The translations under genes and the position numbers were made by a program. Under the pieces are notes generated by a model, which was not told where the DNA came from, did not search any database, and saw nothing but the letters and a program-made list of their open reading frames with translations. Below are positions 17,736 to 26,234 of a stretch of DNA of 64,000 bases, in pieces. The stretch's first letter is position 1. The number at the start of each line of letters is the position of its first letter. Source of the stretch: Dyadobacter sandarakinus (GTDB lineage Bacteria; Bacteroidota; Bacteroidia; Cytophagales; Spirosomataceae); the NCBI RefSeq assembly GCF_016894445.1, contig NZ_CP056775.1, positions 372,001 through 436,000 of the forward strand. The letters are read 5' to 3'.

Positions 17736-19715
17736 TTAGTCAAACAGCGGCCAGTTGATCCCGAATGAAAATGCACGCGCCAGTCCGAGGTAGCCGGGCG
17801 TCACATAGTAGCCTTCCGGAAATACACCGAACTGACCACCCTGGTTCAGGTAGGCCATTTTGAAAAACATCCGTACCCGCGTGATGCGGATATTCGCAAA
17901 TGCGTCCACTACCACATTCCCAGGCAGGCGGGTATTGTCCTGTAGATGAAACTGCTGCGTCACAGGCATATAGGCATCGGCCAGGTACGATGAACGGTAG
18001 CGCCCGGCGAGCCCTAGCTGGATAAACAATACTTTGGCATACACAAAATCAAAGCTGATTTCGCTGCTGGCAAAATAGGTCGGAATGCGGATCACATCCT
18101 TGTTGTCGTTGAGCGTCATGTAACCCATGGTGGTAAAGTTCCAGCGATTGAGGCGGATATTGGAGTTGAAGCCTACCCGCAGAATCCGGAACCCTGCATT
18201 GAGCTGCCGGGGCACGGCAGCGGTATCATAGTAAATGTAATCGTTGACCTGGTGAACCTGTATTTCCGGAACAAAGTTGATCTTTTTTGTTTTCAGCGCG
18301 AGTGACGCATAAACCGTCTGTACCTTGGTTGGGTCAAAGTTGTTCCGCCATTCAAAAGCGTTGCCGAAATAACGCTGGGTAAGCAGGTCAGGAGCAGTCT
18401 GAATGCTCTGGAACCCGGCTTTACCCCACCTCGTATTCAGCTCGGCTTTGAGCTTGTACTCCACATTTTGCGCCAGGTTCAGCTCTGCTTCCGCGGTCAG
18501 GTATTGAACGGAATCTTTGAGGTAGTACCCCAGCCAGGCACCGGCAATGTTGTCGAATTTAAGACCCGTACGGTACTTTGCATAGGGCCGCCCTGCGTCA
18601 TTGCCGATCTGACTTTCAGCCCGCATGCCATAGAAGCGCTGGCGCAGGTATGCCCGGTAGTTGAATCCGGAGTAGAAGCCCTTGATACCTACTTTATTAT
18701 CGAACAATTTGAAATAAATATCCTGCCGCGTGGAATCGGATGCAAACCGGGAAACAGGGTAAACACCTTTTTCAAGTCCCCTGGAAATTGCGAGATCTGT
18801 GAAGCGGTCGATGGTACTCTGGTAATCTGCCTGCTGAAAAACCTGAAAACCATTGGCCAGCCGGTATTGCTGGTAAATATGGAACACATGCCTCCGCTCC
18901 CAGGAATTGGCATCGTCGCTCATGTTTGCCGCGCCGTCGTAAGAATAGGGGTTTTCCACACCGTCTTCCACGTTCGGGATCACGCCCCCCTGTTCCCGCA
19001 CCTTCTGGTTCATGTGTCGGTAGTGGGCCAGGATCGCATACCTTCCGTTTTTGGAAAAAAAGCTGGTATGCATCAGCAAAGTCCAGTTTTGTCCGAGAAA
19101 GGCGCCCGAGTTGAGCGTGTTTACAAAACCATACTGCTTGTTGGACGTCAGGCGCTGTGCCCTGAGCCCGAAGTTGAAGCGCGAATGCACGTTTTGCGTG
19201 TATGCAAAGCGGCCCATGGAAGTTTTTCGTCCTCCCCCGTGAAAGATCAATTCCGTATGCTGCGATTTGGTATCCATATACTGCACCTCGTCCTGCTTGA
19301 TCGCATAGGCATCGTACACCCTCATTCCCAGCTGCGTACCGATATCCGACCGGGGTTCAAAAAACAGGTTGCGTGTGGCGGTGACTGTATTGCCGAGGTC
19401 TGCCAGCTTTCCCCACGACAGGTCCATGGGTGTCCAGCGGTGAAAGTAGGTAAGGCTTGTATCCACAAGGTACCGGGCGGAGTCGCGGTTATTGAGGATA
19501 TCATTTTCGTAAAAATGCCGGGTCGTTTTCGGGCCGTAGATGTTCTTGGTACTATCGTCAAGAATAGCGCCGCCTCCCTGACCTCCGCCTTTGGAACCGC
19601 CACCTCCACCACCCGGCATCCGCATATTTCCCGGCATACGTACCTGTGCCTGCGCTGCGCTGTGAGCCAATATTAAAAAACACAATACCCACCAGTGGGC
19701 CAGAATAATGCGCAT
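17736..19715 (-). CDS. Bacteroidota putative porin
   Basis: 659 aa with signal peptide (MRIILAHWWVLCFLILAHSA). After it comes a low-complexity stretch of MPG and polyglycine, then an outer-membrane beta-barrel of alternating aromatic strands down to a final aromatic strand (FSFGINWPLF). This fits the putative porin family (PF14121) of Bacteroidota. It sits just downstream of lpxK on the same strand with a 14-base gap, so the two are probably one operon linking outer-membrane protein and lipid A synthesis. The substrate is unknown. Confidence 0.8.
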   Translation of the reverse strand: MRIILAHWWVLCFLILAHSAAQAQVRMPGNMRMPGGGGGGSKGGGQGGGAILDDSTKNIYGPKTTRHFYENDILNNRDSARYLVDTSLTYFHRWTPMDLSWGKLADLGNTVTATRNLFFEPRSDIGTQLGMRVYDAYAIKQDEVQYMDTKSQHTELIFHGGGRKTSMGRFAYTQNVHSRFNFGLRAQRLTSNKQYGFVNTLNSGAFLGQNWTLLMHTSFFSKNGRYAILAHYRHMNQKVREQGGVIPNVEDGVENPYSYDGAANMSDDANSWERRHVFHIYQQYRLANGFQVFQQADYQSTIDRFTDLAISRGLEKGVYPVSRFASDSTRQDIYFKLFDNKVGIKGFYSGFNYRAYLRQRFYGMRAESQIGNDAGRPYAKYRTGLKFDNIAGAWLGYYLKDSVQYLTAEAELNLAQNVEYKLKAELNTRWGKAGFQSIQTAPDLLTQRYFGNAFEWRNNFDPTKVQTVYASLALKTKKINFVPEIQVHQVNDYIYYDTAAVPRQLNAGFRILRVGFNSNIRLNRWNFTTMGYMTLNDNKDVIRIPTYFASSEISFDFVYAKVLFIQLGLAGRYRSSYLADAYMPVTQQFHLQDNTRLPGNVVVDAFANIRITRVRMFFKMAYLNQGGQFGVFPEGYYVTPGYLGLARAFSFGINWPLFD

Positions 19716-19729
19716 AGGAGGAACGATCG

Positions 19730-20776
19730 CTACCGGACGGCCCGGGTTCCGATTTGTTTAAAAATCCATTCATTAAAACGTTCCGAATCATGGCCGAAGC
19801 ACACAGAAACGGGAATGTATGCAAACTGCCCGGTCAGGCCCAGCTGTTCCGCAAGGGGTTTCAGCTTGACCATATCTTTTTCGGTCGTAACCACAAAAGT
19901 ACCTTTTTTTAAGTTTTGAATCATGGCCAGCACCTCGCCGGCAGTATAATTGTGGTGATCCGGAAATACCAGCCTGTCTTCAACAACGAAGCTCCGGGCA
20001 AGATGTGCTGCAAAGGGAGCCGGATTTGCAATGCCGGCAACCATTTTAACATTCTTTAACGCCACGGGCTGATTGTTAAAGTCCAGTGCACCTTGATAGG
20101 CTGTGGAAGAAAAAAAGATGGGTGTGCCTGCCTGAGTATAGCGGTGGAGACGTTCCGTTATGCTGGCTCTCTCTGAATTGTCAAGATTTTCAGGGCACTT
20201 TGTCACAATAACGGCATCGGCGCGCTTTGCCGCTCTCCGGCTTTCGCGGAGCCTGCCGCCGGGGAAAGGCGCATCTTTATAAAATGGCCTGTTGTAGTCG
20301 TTAAGAAGCAGGTTGATATCCCGTCTAATCGCAAGGTGCTGGTAAGCATCGTCCAGGAGGAGCAGGCTGTGTTCCGGAAACTGATCATGCAAAATGTGTG
20401 CACCTTCCACCCGGTTTTCGCACACGGCTACTGCGACGGAGTTGCCAAATTTGGTAAAATACTGAAGAGGCTCATCCCCGATATCGGCGGCTGTGCTGGT
20501 CGAAGAGGCGAGTACAAATCCCCTGGAACTACGGCCATAGCCGCGGCTGAGAATGGCAACCTTCCTGCGAGCCGACAAAAGGTGGGCCAGGTACTCAGTC
20601 ACAGGCGTTTTTCCAGTTCCTCCAACCGTAAGATTGCCTATTGAAATGACCGTTTGCAGAACGCGGACCGAGCGCAGCAATCCAGTGCTGTAAGCCTGGC
20701 TACGCGCCGCCATAATGCCGCCATAAAGGCTGTTGAGCGGCGCCAGCAGTGCCTTTAACCCGTTTTGTTCGTTCAT
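19730..20776 (-). CDS. lpxK: Tetraacyldisaccharide 4'-kinase (lipid A)
   Basis: 348 aa. LpxK phosphorylates the 4'-position of the tetraacylated disaccharide to make lipid IVA at the inner membrane. The P-loop is SIGNLTVGGTGKTPV near residues 42-56. Other family signatures are AILSRGYGR, VGDEP-like IGDEPLQ, LLLDDAYQH, and the C-terminal TTEKDMVKL. The N-terminal hydrophobic stretch is the membrane anchor. Length agrees with the family. The upstream neighbour menC is divergent. Confidence 0.93.
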   Translation of the reverse strand: MNEQNGLKALLAPLNSLYGGIMAARSQAYSTGLLRSVRVLQTVISIGNLTVGGTGKTPVTEYLAHLLSARRKVAILSRGYGRSSRGFVLASSTSTAADIGDEPLQYFTKFGNSVAVAVCENRVEGAHILHDQFPEHSLLLLDDAYQHLAIRRDINLLLNDYNRPFYKDAPFPGGRLRESRRAAKRADAVIVTKCPENLDNSERASITERLHRYTQAGTPIFFSSTAYQGALDFNNQPVALKNVKMVAGIANPAPFAAHLARSFVVEDRLVFPDHHNYTAGEVLAMIQNLKKGTFVVTTEKDMVKLKPLAEQLGLTGQFAYIPVSVCFGHDSERFNEWIFKQIGTRAVR

Positions 20777-20841
20777 ACCTGATGCATAATTACGTAATTT
20801 TTGCCTAATATTGAGCCCCGCAAAACCCTACAAACCACGGC

Positions 20842-21927
20842 ATGTCCTTAAAATTTGTGTTCAAACCGCATACACTCCAGTTCAAACAGGAGGCTGGTAC
20901 TTCCCGCGGTATTTTGACCCAAAAACAAGCCTGGGTACTGAAAGTGAGTGATGATGAGCAGCCTGGCATATACGGTTTTGGCGAGTGCGGCCCTTTGCCG
21001 GGACTGAGTGTGGACGATGTTGCTGACTTTGAAATGCAGCTCGCCTCAGTGTGTGACACCTTCAATGATCTCGACCTGGAAGTTTTTCCATTCAATCTCG
21101 ACATTATTCTCGACCAGCTGGTTCCGCCGCATTTGCCTTCGGTGCGGTTTGGAATGGAGACGGCCTTACTGGATTATATGCAGGGCGGACGGAGGATTCT
21201 TTATGACACTGATTTTTCGCTTCACGGAAAAGGTATACTGATGAACGGGCTGATCTGGATGGGCTCGTTTGAAAACATGCAGGCACAGGTAGAAGCGAAG
21301 CTTCAGCAGGGTTTTTCGACCCTGAAAATGAAAGTAGGAGCCATTGATTTTGATAAGGAGTGCCGCATCCTGGATTCTATCCGGCAGCGGTTTGGCCCTG
21401 ATGAGATCACCCTGCGCGTGGATGCAAACGGGGCATTCGGGCAGGATGAGGTATTTGCAAAACTGGAAAAACTGTCGCAGTATGCCCTGCATTCCATTGA
21501 ACAGCCTGTAAAAGCTGGTCAGCATGCTTTGATGGCCGAAGTTTGCGCGGGCTCTCCGGTGCCCGTAGCGCTGGATGAGGAGCTGATAGGCATTATGGAT
21601 TACCGTGAAAAGTTTTCGCTGCTCAAGAAACTTGCTCCCCCTTTTATCATTTTGAAGCCCGGCCTGCTGGGGGGCTTCCGGCATACCAGTGAATGGATTG
21701 AGATTGCCGGCCGGCTCGGGATTGACTGGTGGATCACCTCGGCATTAGAGTCCAATATCGGTCTGAATGCCATCGCACAATTTACCGCCCGCTTTGAAAA
21801 TCCACTGCCCCAGGGGCTGGGTACCGGCCAGCTTTACACCAACAATTTTGATTCGCCCTTAAAGGTGTCTCAGGGCCACCTTTTCTACAATACAGCCCAG
21901 GAATGGGCATTGCCGGAGTTCAACTGA
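20842..21927 (+). CDS. menC: o-Succinylbenzoate synthase (menaquinone), enolase superfamily
   Basis: 361 aa. Enolase-superfamily enzyme: capping domain with GFGECGPLPG, then a barrel with KxK lysines near residues 162 and 164 (LKMKVGA), a metal ligand Asp near 194 (RVDANG), Glu in SIEQP and Asp in ALDEEL, and ILKPGLLGG with SALESNIG near the end, as in Bacteroidota MenC. It would dehydrate SHCHC to o-succinylbenzoate. A dipeptide epimerase is the alternative, but the ILKP and SALES pattern favours MenC. Convergent with hemF, 4 bases apart. Confidence 0.85.
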   Translation: MSLKFVFKPHTLQFKQEAGTSRGILTQKQAWVLKVSDDEQPGIYGFGECGPLPGLSVDDVADFEMQLASVCDTFNDLDLEVFPFNLDIILDQLVPPHLPSVRFGMETALLDYMQGGRRILYDTDFSLHGKGILMNGLIWMGSFENMQAQVEAKLQQGFSTLKMKVGAIDFDKECRILDSIRQRFGPDEITLRVDANGAFGQDEVFAKLEKLSQYALHSIEQPVKAGQHALMAEVCAGSPVPVALDEELIGIMDYREKFSLLKKLAPPFIILKPGLLGGFRHTSEWIEIAGRLGIDWWITSALESNIGLNAIAQFTARFENPLPQGLGTGQLYTNNFDSPLKVSQGHLFYNTAQEWALPEFN

Positions 21928-21931
21928 ACGA

Positions 21932-22846
21932 TTAAACCCAGTCAATGCCTTTCTTCAGCCAGCCGAGTGTTTTTTCTTCGGCTGAATGGGATTGCGGTAC
22001 AAAGTTGTATTCCCAGTTTGCCTGCGGCGGAAGGCTCATTAGAATCGACTCGGTACGACCGTTTGTTTCCAACCCAAACTTTGTCCCCCGGTCCCAAACC
22101 AGGTTGAACTCCACATACCGTCCGCGGCGCAGGTACTGCCACTGCTTTTCGGTTTCGGTAAAAGGCTTGTCGTGGTACTTCCGCATGAGCTGCGTGTAGG
22201 CAGGCGCGAAAGTTTCACCTACATCCTGTATAAAAGAAAAAAGTGAATTCTTGGACAGATTCTGGCCTCTGCCTTCCTGGTTGGGTTTAAGGTAATCGAA
22301 AAAAATACCGCCTATCCCCCGGGTTTCTTCCCGGTGCGGTATGTAAAAGTACTCGTCTGCCCATGTTTTGAAGTCGGGGTAAAATGCAGGATGATGCTTA
22401 TCGCAGGTTGCTTTGAGCTGATCGTGAAACTGACGGGCATCCTCTTCCACAACATAATGAGGAGTAAGATCAATGCCGCCTCCAAACCAGCAAATTCCAT
22501 TGCTGAGCTCAAAGTAGCGCACATTCATGTGGATGATCGGGACATGCGGATTTTGCGGATGCATCACGATGGAAACGCCGGTAGCAGAAAAGTGGTAGTC
22601 GTCGCCTTCGCTGAGATTCATCTGCTGGCGCAGCCGGGGGTGTACCTCGCCGCGGACGCTTGAAAAGTTAACACCGCCTTTTTCGATTACGCTGCCCGCC
22701 TGGATAAGCCGGGTACGGCCGCCTCCTCCGGAATGATGTTCCCACAAATCTTCCTGAAACTTGCCGGTGCCATCCGCGTCTTCAATAGCATTGCAAATCC
22801 TGTCCTGTAAACCCTTAAAGTAGCTTTCGATCGTTTCTACGTTCAT
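21932..22846 (-). CDS. hemF: Oxygen-dependent coproporphyrinogen III oxidase (haem synthesis)
   Basis: 304 aa, full length for HemF. Characteristic segments: EHHSGGGGRTRLIQAG, EKGGVNFSSVRGE, WFGGGIDLTPHYV with active-site residues, FYIPHREETRGIGGIFFDYL, and RRGRYVEFNLVWDRGTKFGL near the C-terminus. Converts coproporphyrinogen III to protoporphyrinogen IX with O2 in the cytoplasm, implying aerobic haem synthesis. Starts at MNVETIESYF. Confidence 0.95.
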   Translation of the reverse strand: MNVETIESYFKGLQDRICNAIEDADGTGKFQEDLWEHHSGGGGRTRLIQAGSVIEKGGVNFSSVRGEVHPRLRQQMNLSEGDDYHFSATGVSIVMHPQNPHVPIIHMNVRYFELSNGICWFGGGIDLTPHYVVEEDARQFHDQLKATCDKHHPAFYPDFKTWADEYFYIPHREETRGIGGIFFDYLKPNQEGRGQNLSKNSLFSFIQDVGETFAPAYTQLMRKYHDKPFTETEKQWQYLRRGRYVEFNLVWDRGTKFGLETNGRTESILMSLPPQANWEYNFVPQSHSAEEKTLGWLKKGIDWV

Positions 22847-22908
22847 TATTACGCCTGCTGTTAGGCCGGTAAAATTAGCAGAAATATGAAAGCAGGGGTT
22901 TTTAATGC

Positions 22909-22931
22909 AAAAAAGCGGGAACTGGTCCCGC
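22909..22931 (-). terminator. Rho-independent terminator after the PepSY-like lipoprotein gene
   Basis: Hairpin GCGGGA / TCCCGC (22915-22931, 5-base loop) with AAAAAA on the left, which reads as a T-tract on the minus strand. It lies 38 bases after the stop of the minus-strand gene at 22969. Confidence 0.7.
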
Positions 22932-22968
22932 TTCCGGCTTTACTTTTCAGACTAATAAATGCATGCTG

Positions 22969-23409
22969 TTACTGATCCATGCGCAGGAAGGTACCGCTGA
23001 GATTGAACACCAGCTCCGTCTGGTCAGACAGTTTTATTTCCTGGTCGGTTTTATCCTTTTCCCAGGAAGTAATAAATGCTTTCGGGTAATTTTCTGCGGT
23101 GTACTCCAGTATTTTTAGCGGAATGACAGAGTCGGGGAGAGGCTCGCTCTGATGTGCCTCTACGCTGTAACAGTCACCGGCTTTGTCAAATTCAAGCTCA
23201 AACTGGTTGTTCAGGGTAACGTCCCAGGATACACTCAGGTCGTCACGATCGCGCACTACCTGGCTGATGGCCGCATTGGGAAAGTGGGCTTCCACATATT
23301 CTTTGGCGCGGGCGGGAAGGGTGGCTTCGTCAACCACCTTTTCATTGTCGCAGGCTGTCATAATCCCAAGCAGCAGCATGAGGCAAACTGAGGCATTTTT
23401 CATATTCAT
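22969..23409 (-). CDS. PepSY-like lipoprotein
   Basis: About 146 aa from ATG 23409 (or 144 aa from 23403); both give a leader ending in the lipobox IMTAC. The frame is open to 23460, but those residues precede a signal peptide and are unlikely. The mature protein has two PepSY-like (PF11396) repeats: ISQVVRDRDDLSVSWDVTLN with FELEFDKAGDC, and FITSWEKDKTDQEIKL with ELVFNLSGTF. Anchored in the periplasm or outer membrane; function unknown, related in type to the genes at 13646 and 14141. Confidence 0.75.
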   Translation of the reverse strand: MNMKNASVCLMLLLGIMTACDNEKVVDEATLPARAKEYVEAHFPNAAISQVVRDRDDLSVSWDVTLNNQFELEFDKAGDCYSVEAHQSEPLPDSVIPLKILEYTAENYPKAFITSWEKDKTDQEIKLSDQTELVFNLSGTFLRMDQ

Positions 23410-23657
23410 TGTGTCAGATTTAAATGAGTAGTTTTTAGTGTGACAACCGAGTTCGGTCATACCCCTATCTGAAGGTTTTAAAATATTTTATGAAAAAAAT
23501 GAATGATCAGCAGCTGATAGTCAGATAGGTGAGGAAGCAAAAGAAAATTAATGCCCTAGAAACCGAACTTTCCCGAAGTCCCGCTTGTATTACCTTCTGC
23601 AATGAAACGCTGATCAGGCAAACGTTATCTGATAACGCAAGCCGGTTGCCAACAAAT

Positions 23658-24026
23658 GGGGGTGACTGGAATTGACAGCGGGTTGGAAGTCTGTGTGTAA
23701 GCATGTCGGGAGTTGAGAATACCTCCCGGAAATAATGTTCTCAAACAATAATCGGCGAATATAACTACGCCATGGCTGCCTAATCCGGAGGATTTAGCAA
23801 ATGCCATCATCTCTCCACCCCACGTGCTGCCGGGTGGGCTCCGAGGTGTCGAACCGCAGCGCTGGTTGGTATATTGATGCGTAAAGCCAACGAGACCCTA
23901 GTATCTAAGGCTTAGACGCGGGTCCGCCGCGAACCTTGTCTGGCCCGACAACCTAATCGAGGATAAGCATGTAGAAGGCGCAGGGTTTCCCTGTTCTGGA
24001 CCGGGGTTCGACTCCCCGCATCTCCA
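23658..24026 (+). ncRNA. ssrA: Transfer-messenger RNA (tmRNA)
   Basis: Rescues stalled ribosomes by trans-translation. The 5' end GGGGGTGACTGG pairs with the 3' CATCTCC, making the tRNA-like acceptor stem. The T-arm is visible as CCGGGG TTCGACT CCCCG before it. CCA is not encoded (ACAAA follows). The tag reading frame starts with resume codon GGC (23754-23756) and ends at TAA 23781-23783, giving GEYNYAMAA, close to tags of other Cytophagales. About 369 nt, normal for one-piece tmRNA. Its 3' end is the attachment site of the prophage that begins directly downstream. The 248-base gap before it (23410-23657) holds no gene. Confidence 0.93.
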
Positions 24027-24030
24027 CAAA
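24000..24030 (+). other. Inferred attL: 3' end of ssrA
   Basis: The T-arm and acceptor end of tmRNA (ending CATCTCCACAAA) is followed within 175 bases by a tyrosine integrase in the same direction. Integrases of this type commonly recombine within the 3' end of tRNA/tmRNA genes and regenerate it. The matching attR copy must lie beyond 64,000, so the core length cannot be set from this window. Confidence 0.6.
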
Positions 24031-24058
24031 GTAGTGTTTTCTTGAAAAACGACGCATT

Positions 24059-24087
24059 AAAGCAGGGAAAAATCTTCCTGCTTTTTT
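24059..24087 (+). terminator. Rho-independent terminator downstream of ssrA
   Basis: Stem AAAGCAGG / CCTGCTTT (24059-24066 and 24077-24084) followed by a T-run. It lies inside the integrated element side of the junction, so the phage appears to supply the terminator that ends the tmRNA transcript. Confidence 0.75.
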
Positions 24088-24136
24088 CGTGTAGTAGGGT
24101 TTTTAGATTTTACCGTTAAATCAGAAAAGGGTTACA

Positions 24137-24168
24137 AAAAGGTTGCGTATATTATATAGCTACCTTTT
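24137..24168. repeat. Inverted repeat before the integrase gene
   Basis: AAAAGGT (24137-24143) and ACCTTTT (24162-24168) flank an 18-base AT-rich spacer, 34 bases before the integrase start. Possible arm-type integrase site, excisionase site or promoter operator; function is a guess. Confidence 0.3.
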
Positions 24169-24201
24169 ATTGAAAGCCTTACTCATTTAACATTTTACAG
24201 T

Positions 24202-25389
24202 ATGTACCCTTCGTTTATCAAACAGTCAGTAATTAAGATGCGTGTGAGGTTTATCATCCGTAGAGGTGCCGTCAACAAAGCAGGATTATGCGTCGTTAAC
24301 TGTCGCATAACCATTAATGGTGAGAGGGCAAATGTTTTCTCGACGGGCGTGGTGGTTGACCCGGCAAAGTGGGAGTCGCGGCTGCAAAAGGTGAAAGGAT
24401 CGGCTCAGGCAGTAGCAGACCTAAACAGGAGACTTGATCTGGTTAGATCAGAGATCGAAGCGATTTACATTGCTTCAAGGGGAAGGGGAGTAGTTCTGCC
24501 AGCTGACAAAGTCCGGGACATTTATTTGGGTAAGGACCAGTTGGGATGTGGGATTACAAAGCTGAGTGAATTGTACCTGGCTCAGCTTAAATTGAAGCAG
24601 CGTGCAAAAACTACGATTCTTAGGTACAGCAGGTCCTACAAGTATTTGTATCAGTTTCTGAAAAAAGAAATGGAGGTTTCTGAGATTGGCCGCAAGCAAG
24701 TGTCAGGATTCTGGAACTGGCTTAAAGAAAAAGGCTATCACAACGACTATTGCAACAAGATTGTGCAGGCATGCATTGGGCTTTTTAAATTTGCTATGCG
24801 GGAGGGTTATTGTGACAAAAGTCCGTTTGATGGATTAGCATTAGAGTGGACCAAAGAGCTCGACACCACTTGCCTGGATGCAAAGGAAATGGATCTTCTT
24901 AAGAAGCACCCTTGGAGCCCGAGATTAGAGCGTGTGGTAGATTCCTTTCTTTTCATGTGCTACACGGGTCTCCACATTAGCGACTACCGGCAGATCAAGG
25001 AAGAGTCACGGTACACGTTTGAAGGTTGTGAGTTTATGAAGGTCCGGCGGATCAAAACCAACGTTCCATCAATTTTTCCGCTGGACAAGTATGCCTTAGG
25101 GTTGATTGAAAAGTACGGCAGCATTGCTGGTCTGCCAAAAATTACCGGCCAAAAGTCGAACGAGTATTTAAAGCAAATCGCAGAAGCGGTTGGCATCAAA
25201 AAGAACCTGACCAATAAAATTGCAAGGAAGACATTCACCGACTGGTGCCTAAATGATTTGTGCCTGAGCGAGGAAGTGGTGGCTACCATGCTCGGCCATA
25301 CGTCCACTCGCCAAGTAAAGCACTATGGCAGCATTAAGGAAAGGAGAATCCTTTCAGAATTCAAAGAAAAGAATATTGACTTTGCCTGA
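24202..25389 (+). CDS. int: Tyrosine recombinase (phage integrase)
   Basis: 395 aa in the Bacteroidota layout: arm-binding domain, SAM-like core-binding domain (about 110-215), catalytic domain. Residues near 338-375 give NKIARKTFTDW, MLGH and the nucleophile Tyr 375 in VKHYGS. Two catalytic positions differ from the consensus: the first Arg position is His 258 (TGLHISD) and the first His of HxxR is Lys 339 (KIAR). A missing Arg I is known from IntDOT of CTnDOT. An alternative start at 24238 (MRVRFIIRR) matches family N-termini better and may be the true start. It should drive integration at ssrA. Confidence 0.92.
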   Translation: MYPSFIKQSVIKMRVRFIIRRGAVNKAGLCVVNCRITINGERANVFSTGVVVDPAKWESRLQKVKGSAQAVADLNRRLDLVRSEIEAIYIASRGRGVVLPADKVRDIYLGKDQLGCGITKLSELYLAQLKLKQRAKTTILRYSRSYKYLYQFLKKEMEVSEIGRKQVSGFWNWLKEKGYHNDYCNKIVQACIGLFKFAMREGYCDKSPFDGLALEWTKELDTTCLDAKEMDLLKKHPWSPRLERVVDSFLFMCYTGLHISDYRQIKEESRYTFEGCEFMKVRRIKTNVPSIFPLDKYALGLIEKYGSIAGLPKITGQKSNEYLKQIAEAVGIKKNLTNKIARKTFTDWCLNDLCLSEEVVATMLGHTSTRQVKHYGSIKERRILSEFKEKNIDFA

Positions 25390-25456
25390 TCTGACACCAA
25401 TGACAGTATTTAGCTTGTAAAAAGCACTTTACACATAACGCGAACATTCGATAACG

Positions 25457-25485
25457 GCCGTGGGGTCAAATCCACGGCTATTTTT
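25457..25485 (+). terminator. Terminator-like hairpin between integrase and the next gene
   Basis: Perfect 7-bp stem GCCGTGG / CCACGGC (25457-25463 and 25472-25478) followed by TATTTTT, ending exactly at the ATG of the next gene. It can end the integrase transcript. Because it also forms the next gene's leader, that gene may depend on read-through or be controlled by this fold. Confidence 0.6.
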
Positions 25486-25746
25486 ATGACCGACAAAGAA
25501 AAAATAGCAGCCGTTCAGACGATATATAGCAATGCCATCAAGCTACGGGTTGCTCAGGAATTGCTTGTTCAAAAGAATTCCAGCGCAAACGAGCTCTCAA
25601 AACTGCTGGGCCTGTCAGCGAACTACGTGACCACGATCCTAAAGGCTATGGTAAAAGCAGGCACAGCCGAGTCACTGGGTCGTGATAGCTACTACGTTCA
25701 ATACGCCCTTACTGACCTGGGGAAAAAGCTGTTAAAAGCAATCTAA
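25486..25746 (+). CDS. Small winged-helix DNA-binding protein
   Basis: 86 aa. A helix-turn-helix with wing fits residues about 28-80: SSANELSKLLGLSANYVTTI as HTH, then ESLGRDSYYVQYALTDLGKKLL as the wing and last helix, like MarR/IclR-type small regulators. It could be the phage's regulator, an excisionase-like factor, or a plain transcription factor. A palindromic operator-like site lies 17 bases after its stop. No CI-like repressor is seen elsewhere in the visible prophage, so this is the best local candidate for lysogeny control. Confidence 0.65.
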   Translation: MTDKEKIAAVQTIYSNAIKLRVAQELLVQKNSSANELSKLLGLSANYVTTILKAMVKAGTAESLGRDSYYVQYALTDLGKKLLKAI

Positions 25747-25763
25747 GCCTATTTTTTTATCAA

Positions 25764-25789
25764 ACTTAATCTGAAATATGTGATTAAAT
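25764..25789. promoter_or_regulatory. Operator-like palindrome, copy 1 of 3
   Basis: ACTTAATCT (25764-25772), 8-base spacer GAAATATG, TGATTAAAT (25781-25789). Copies with the same 9-8-9 geometry occur at 32984-33009 and 53559-53584. A -7-like element TATCTTAG follows at 25793-25800, so a bound protein would cover the -33/spacer region of a promoter for the gene at 25822. Confidence 0.55.
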
Positions 25790-25821
25790 TATTATCTTAG
25801 TGAAACGGTAAACGGCTGATT

Positions 25822-26190
25822 ATGGCTTCATTGAGCGGTAAAATAGAAGAAAAGCTAAGGGAGATTGAGGTAGGAGAGGAGCTTACGTTAACAGTGAGGA
25901 AGGTTGAGCAGCGCAGCCGTGTTGAGAACCTGGCAGTCTTTATCAGTCAGCGGGATGAGCAGGAGGTGCTGACCTTTGAGGATTTGTTTGAGGTGGTTGG
26001 CTTAGTGGCTTCTGTTTCCGAAGAATTTTCACTTTCTAAATATACCATGAAAGTTACTAATGGAAATCTCTTTGATGAGTTGATAGAGATAGAGGCGAGG
26101 TCACTAAGTGAGGCGGAAGAAAAAGCTAGTGAGGTGTGCTGGAACAGTGATTACTATTTGCAGTGGGTAAAACCAGGAGGTTGCAAGTAG
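25822..26190 (+). CDS. Uncharacterised accessory phage protein
   Basis: 122 aa, acidic. The first part (LREIEVGEELTLTVRKVEQR) looks like a short beta-hairpin after an amphipathic helix; the second half has a Cys near the C-terminus (GGCK). No family recognised. It follows operator copy 1 and a likely promoter, and stands before the four-gene overlapping chain by 44 bases, so it may be the first gene of that transcript. Confidence 0.55.
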   Translation: MASLSGKIEEKLREIEVGEELTLTVRKVEQRSRVENLAVFISQRDEQEVLTFEDLFEVVGLVASVSEEFSLSKYTMKVTNGNLFDELIEIEARSLSEAEEKASEVCWNSDYYLQWVKPGGCK

Positions 26191-26234
26191 TAAGCTTTGA
26201 GCATCTATTTAAAGTGGTTAATCTGATTTGATCT

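Noticed and set aside
18468-19676. 402-residue open frame on the plus strand inside the porin gene
   Set aside because: Antisense of a clear porin with signal peptide and barrel; the frame has many Cys, His and Pro in the manner of shadow frames.
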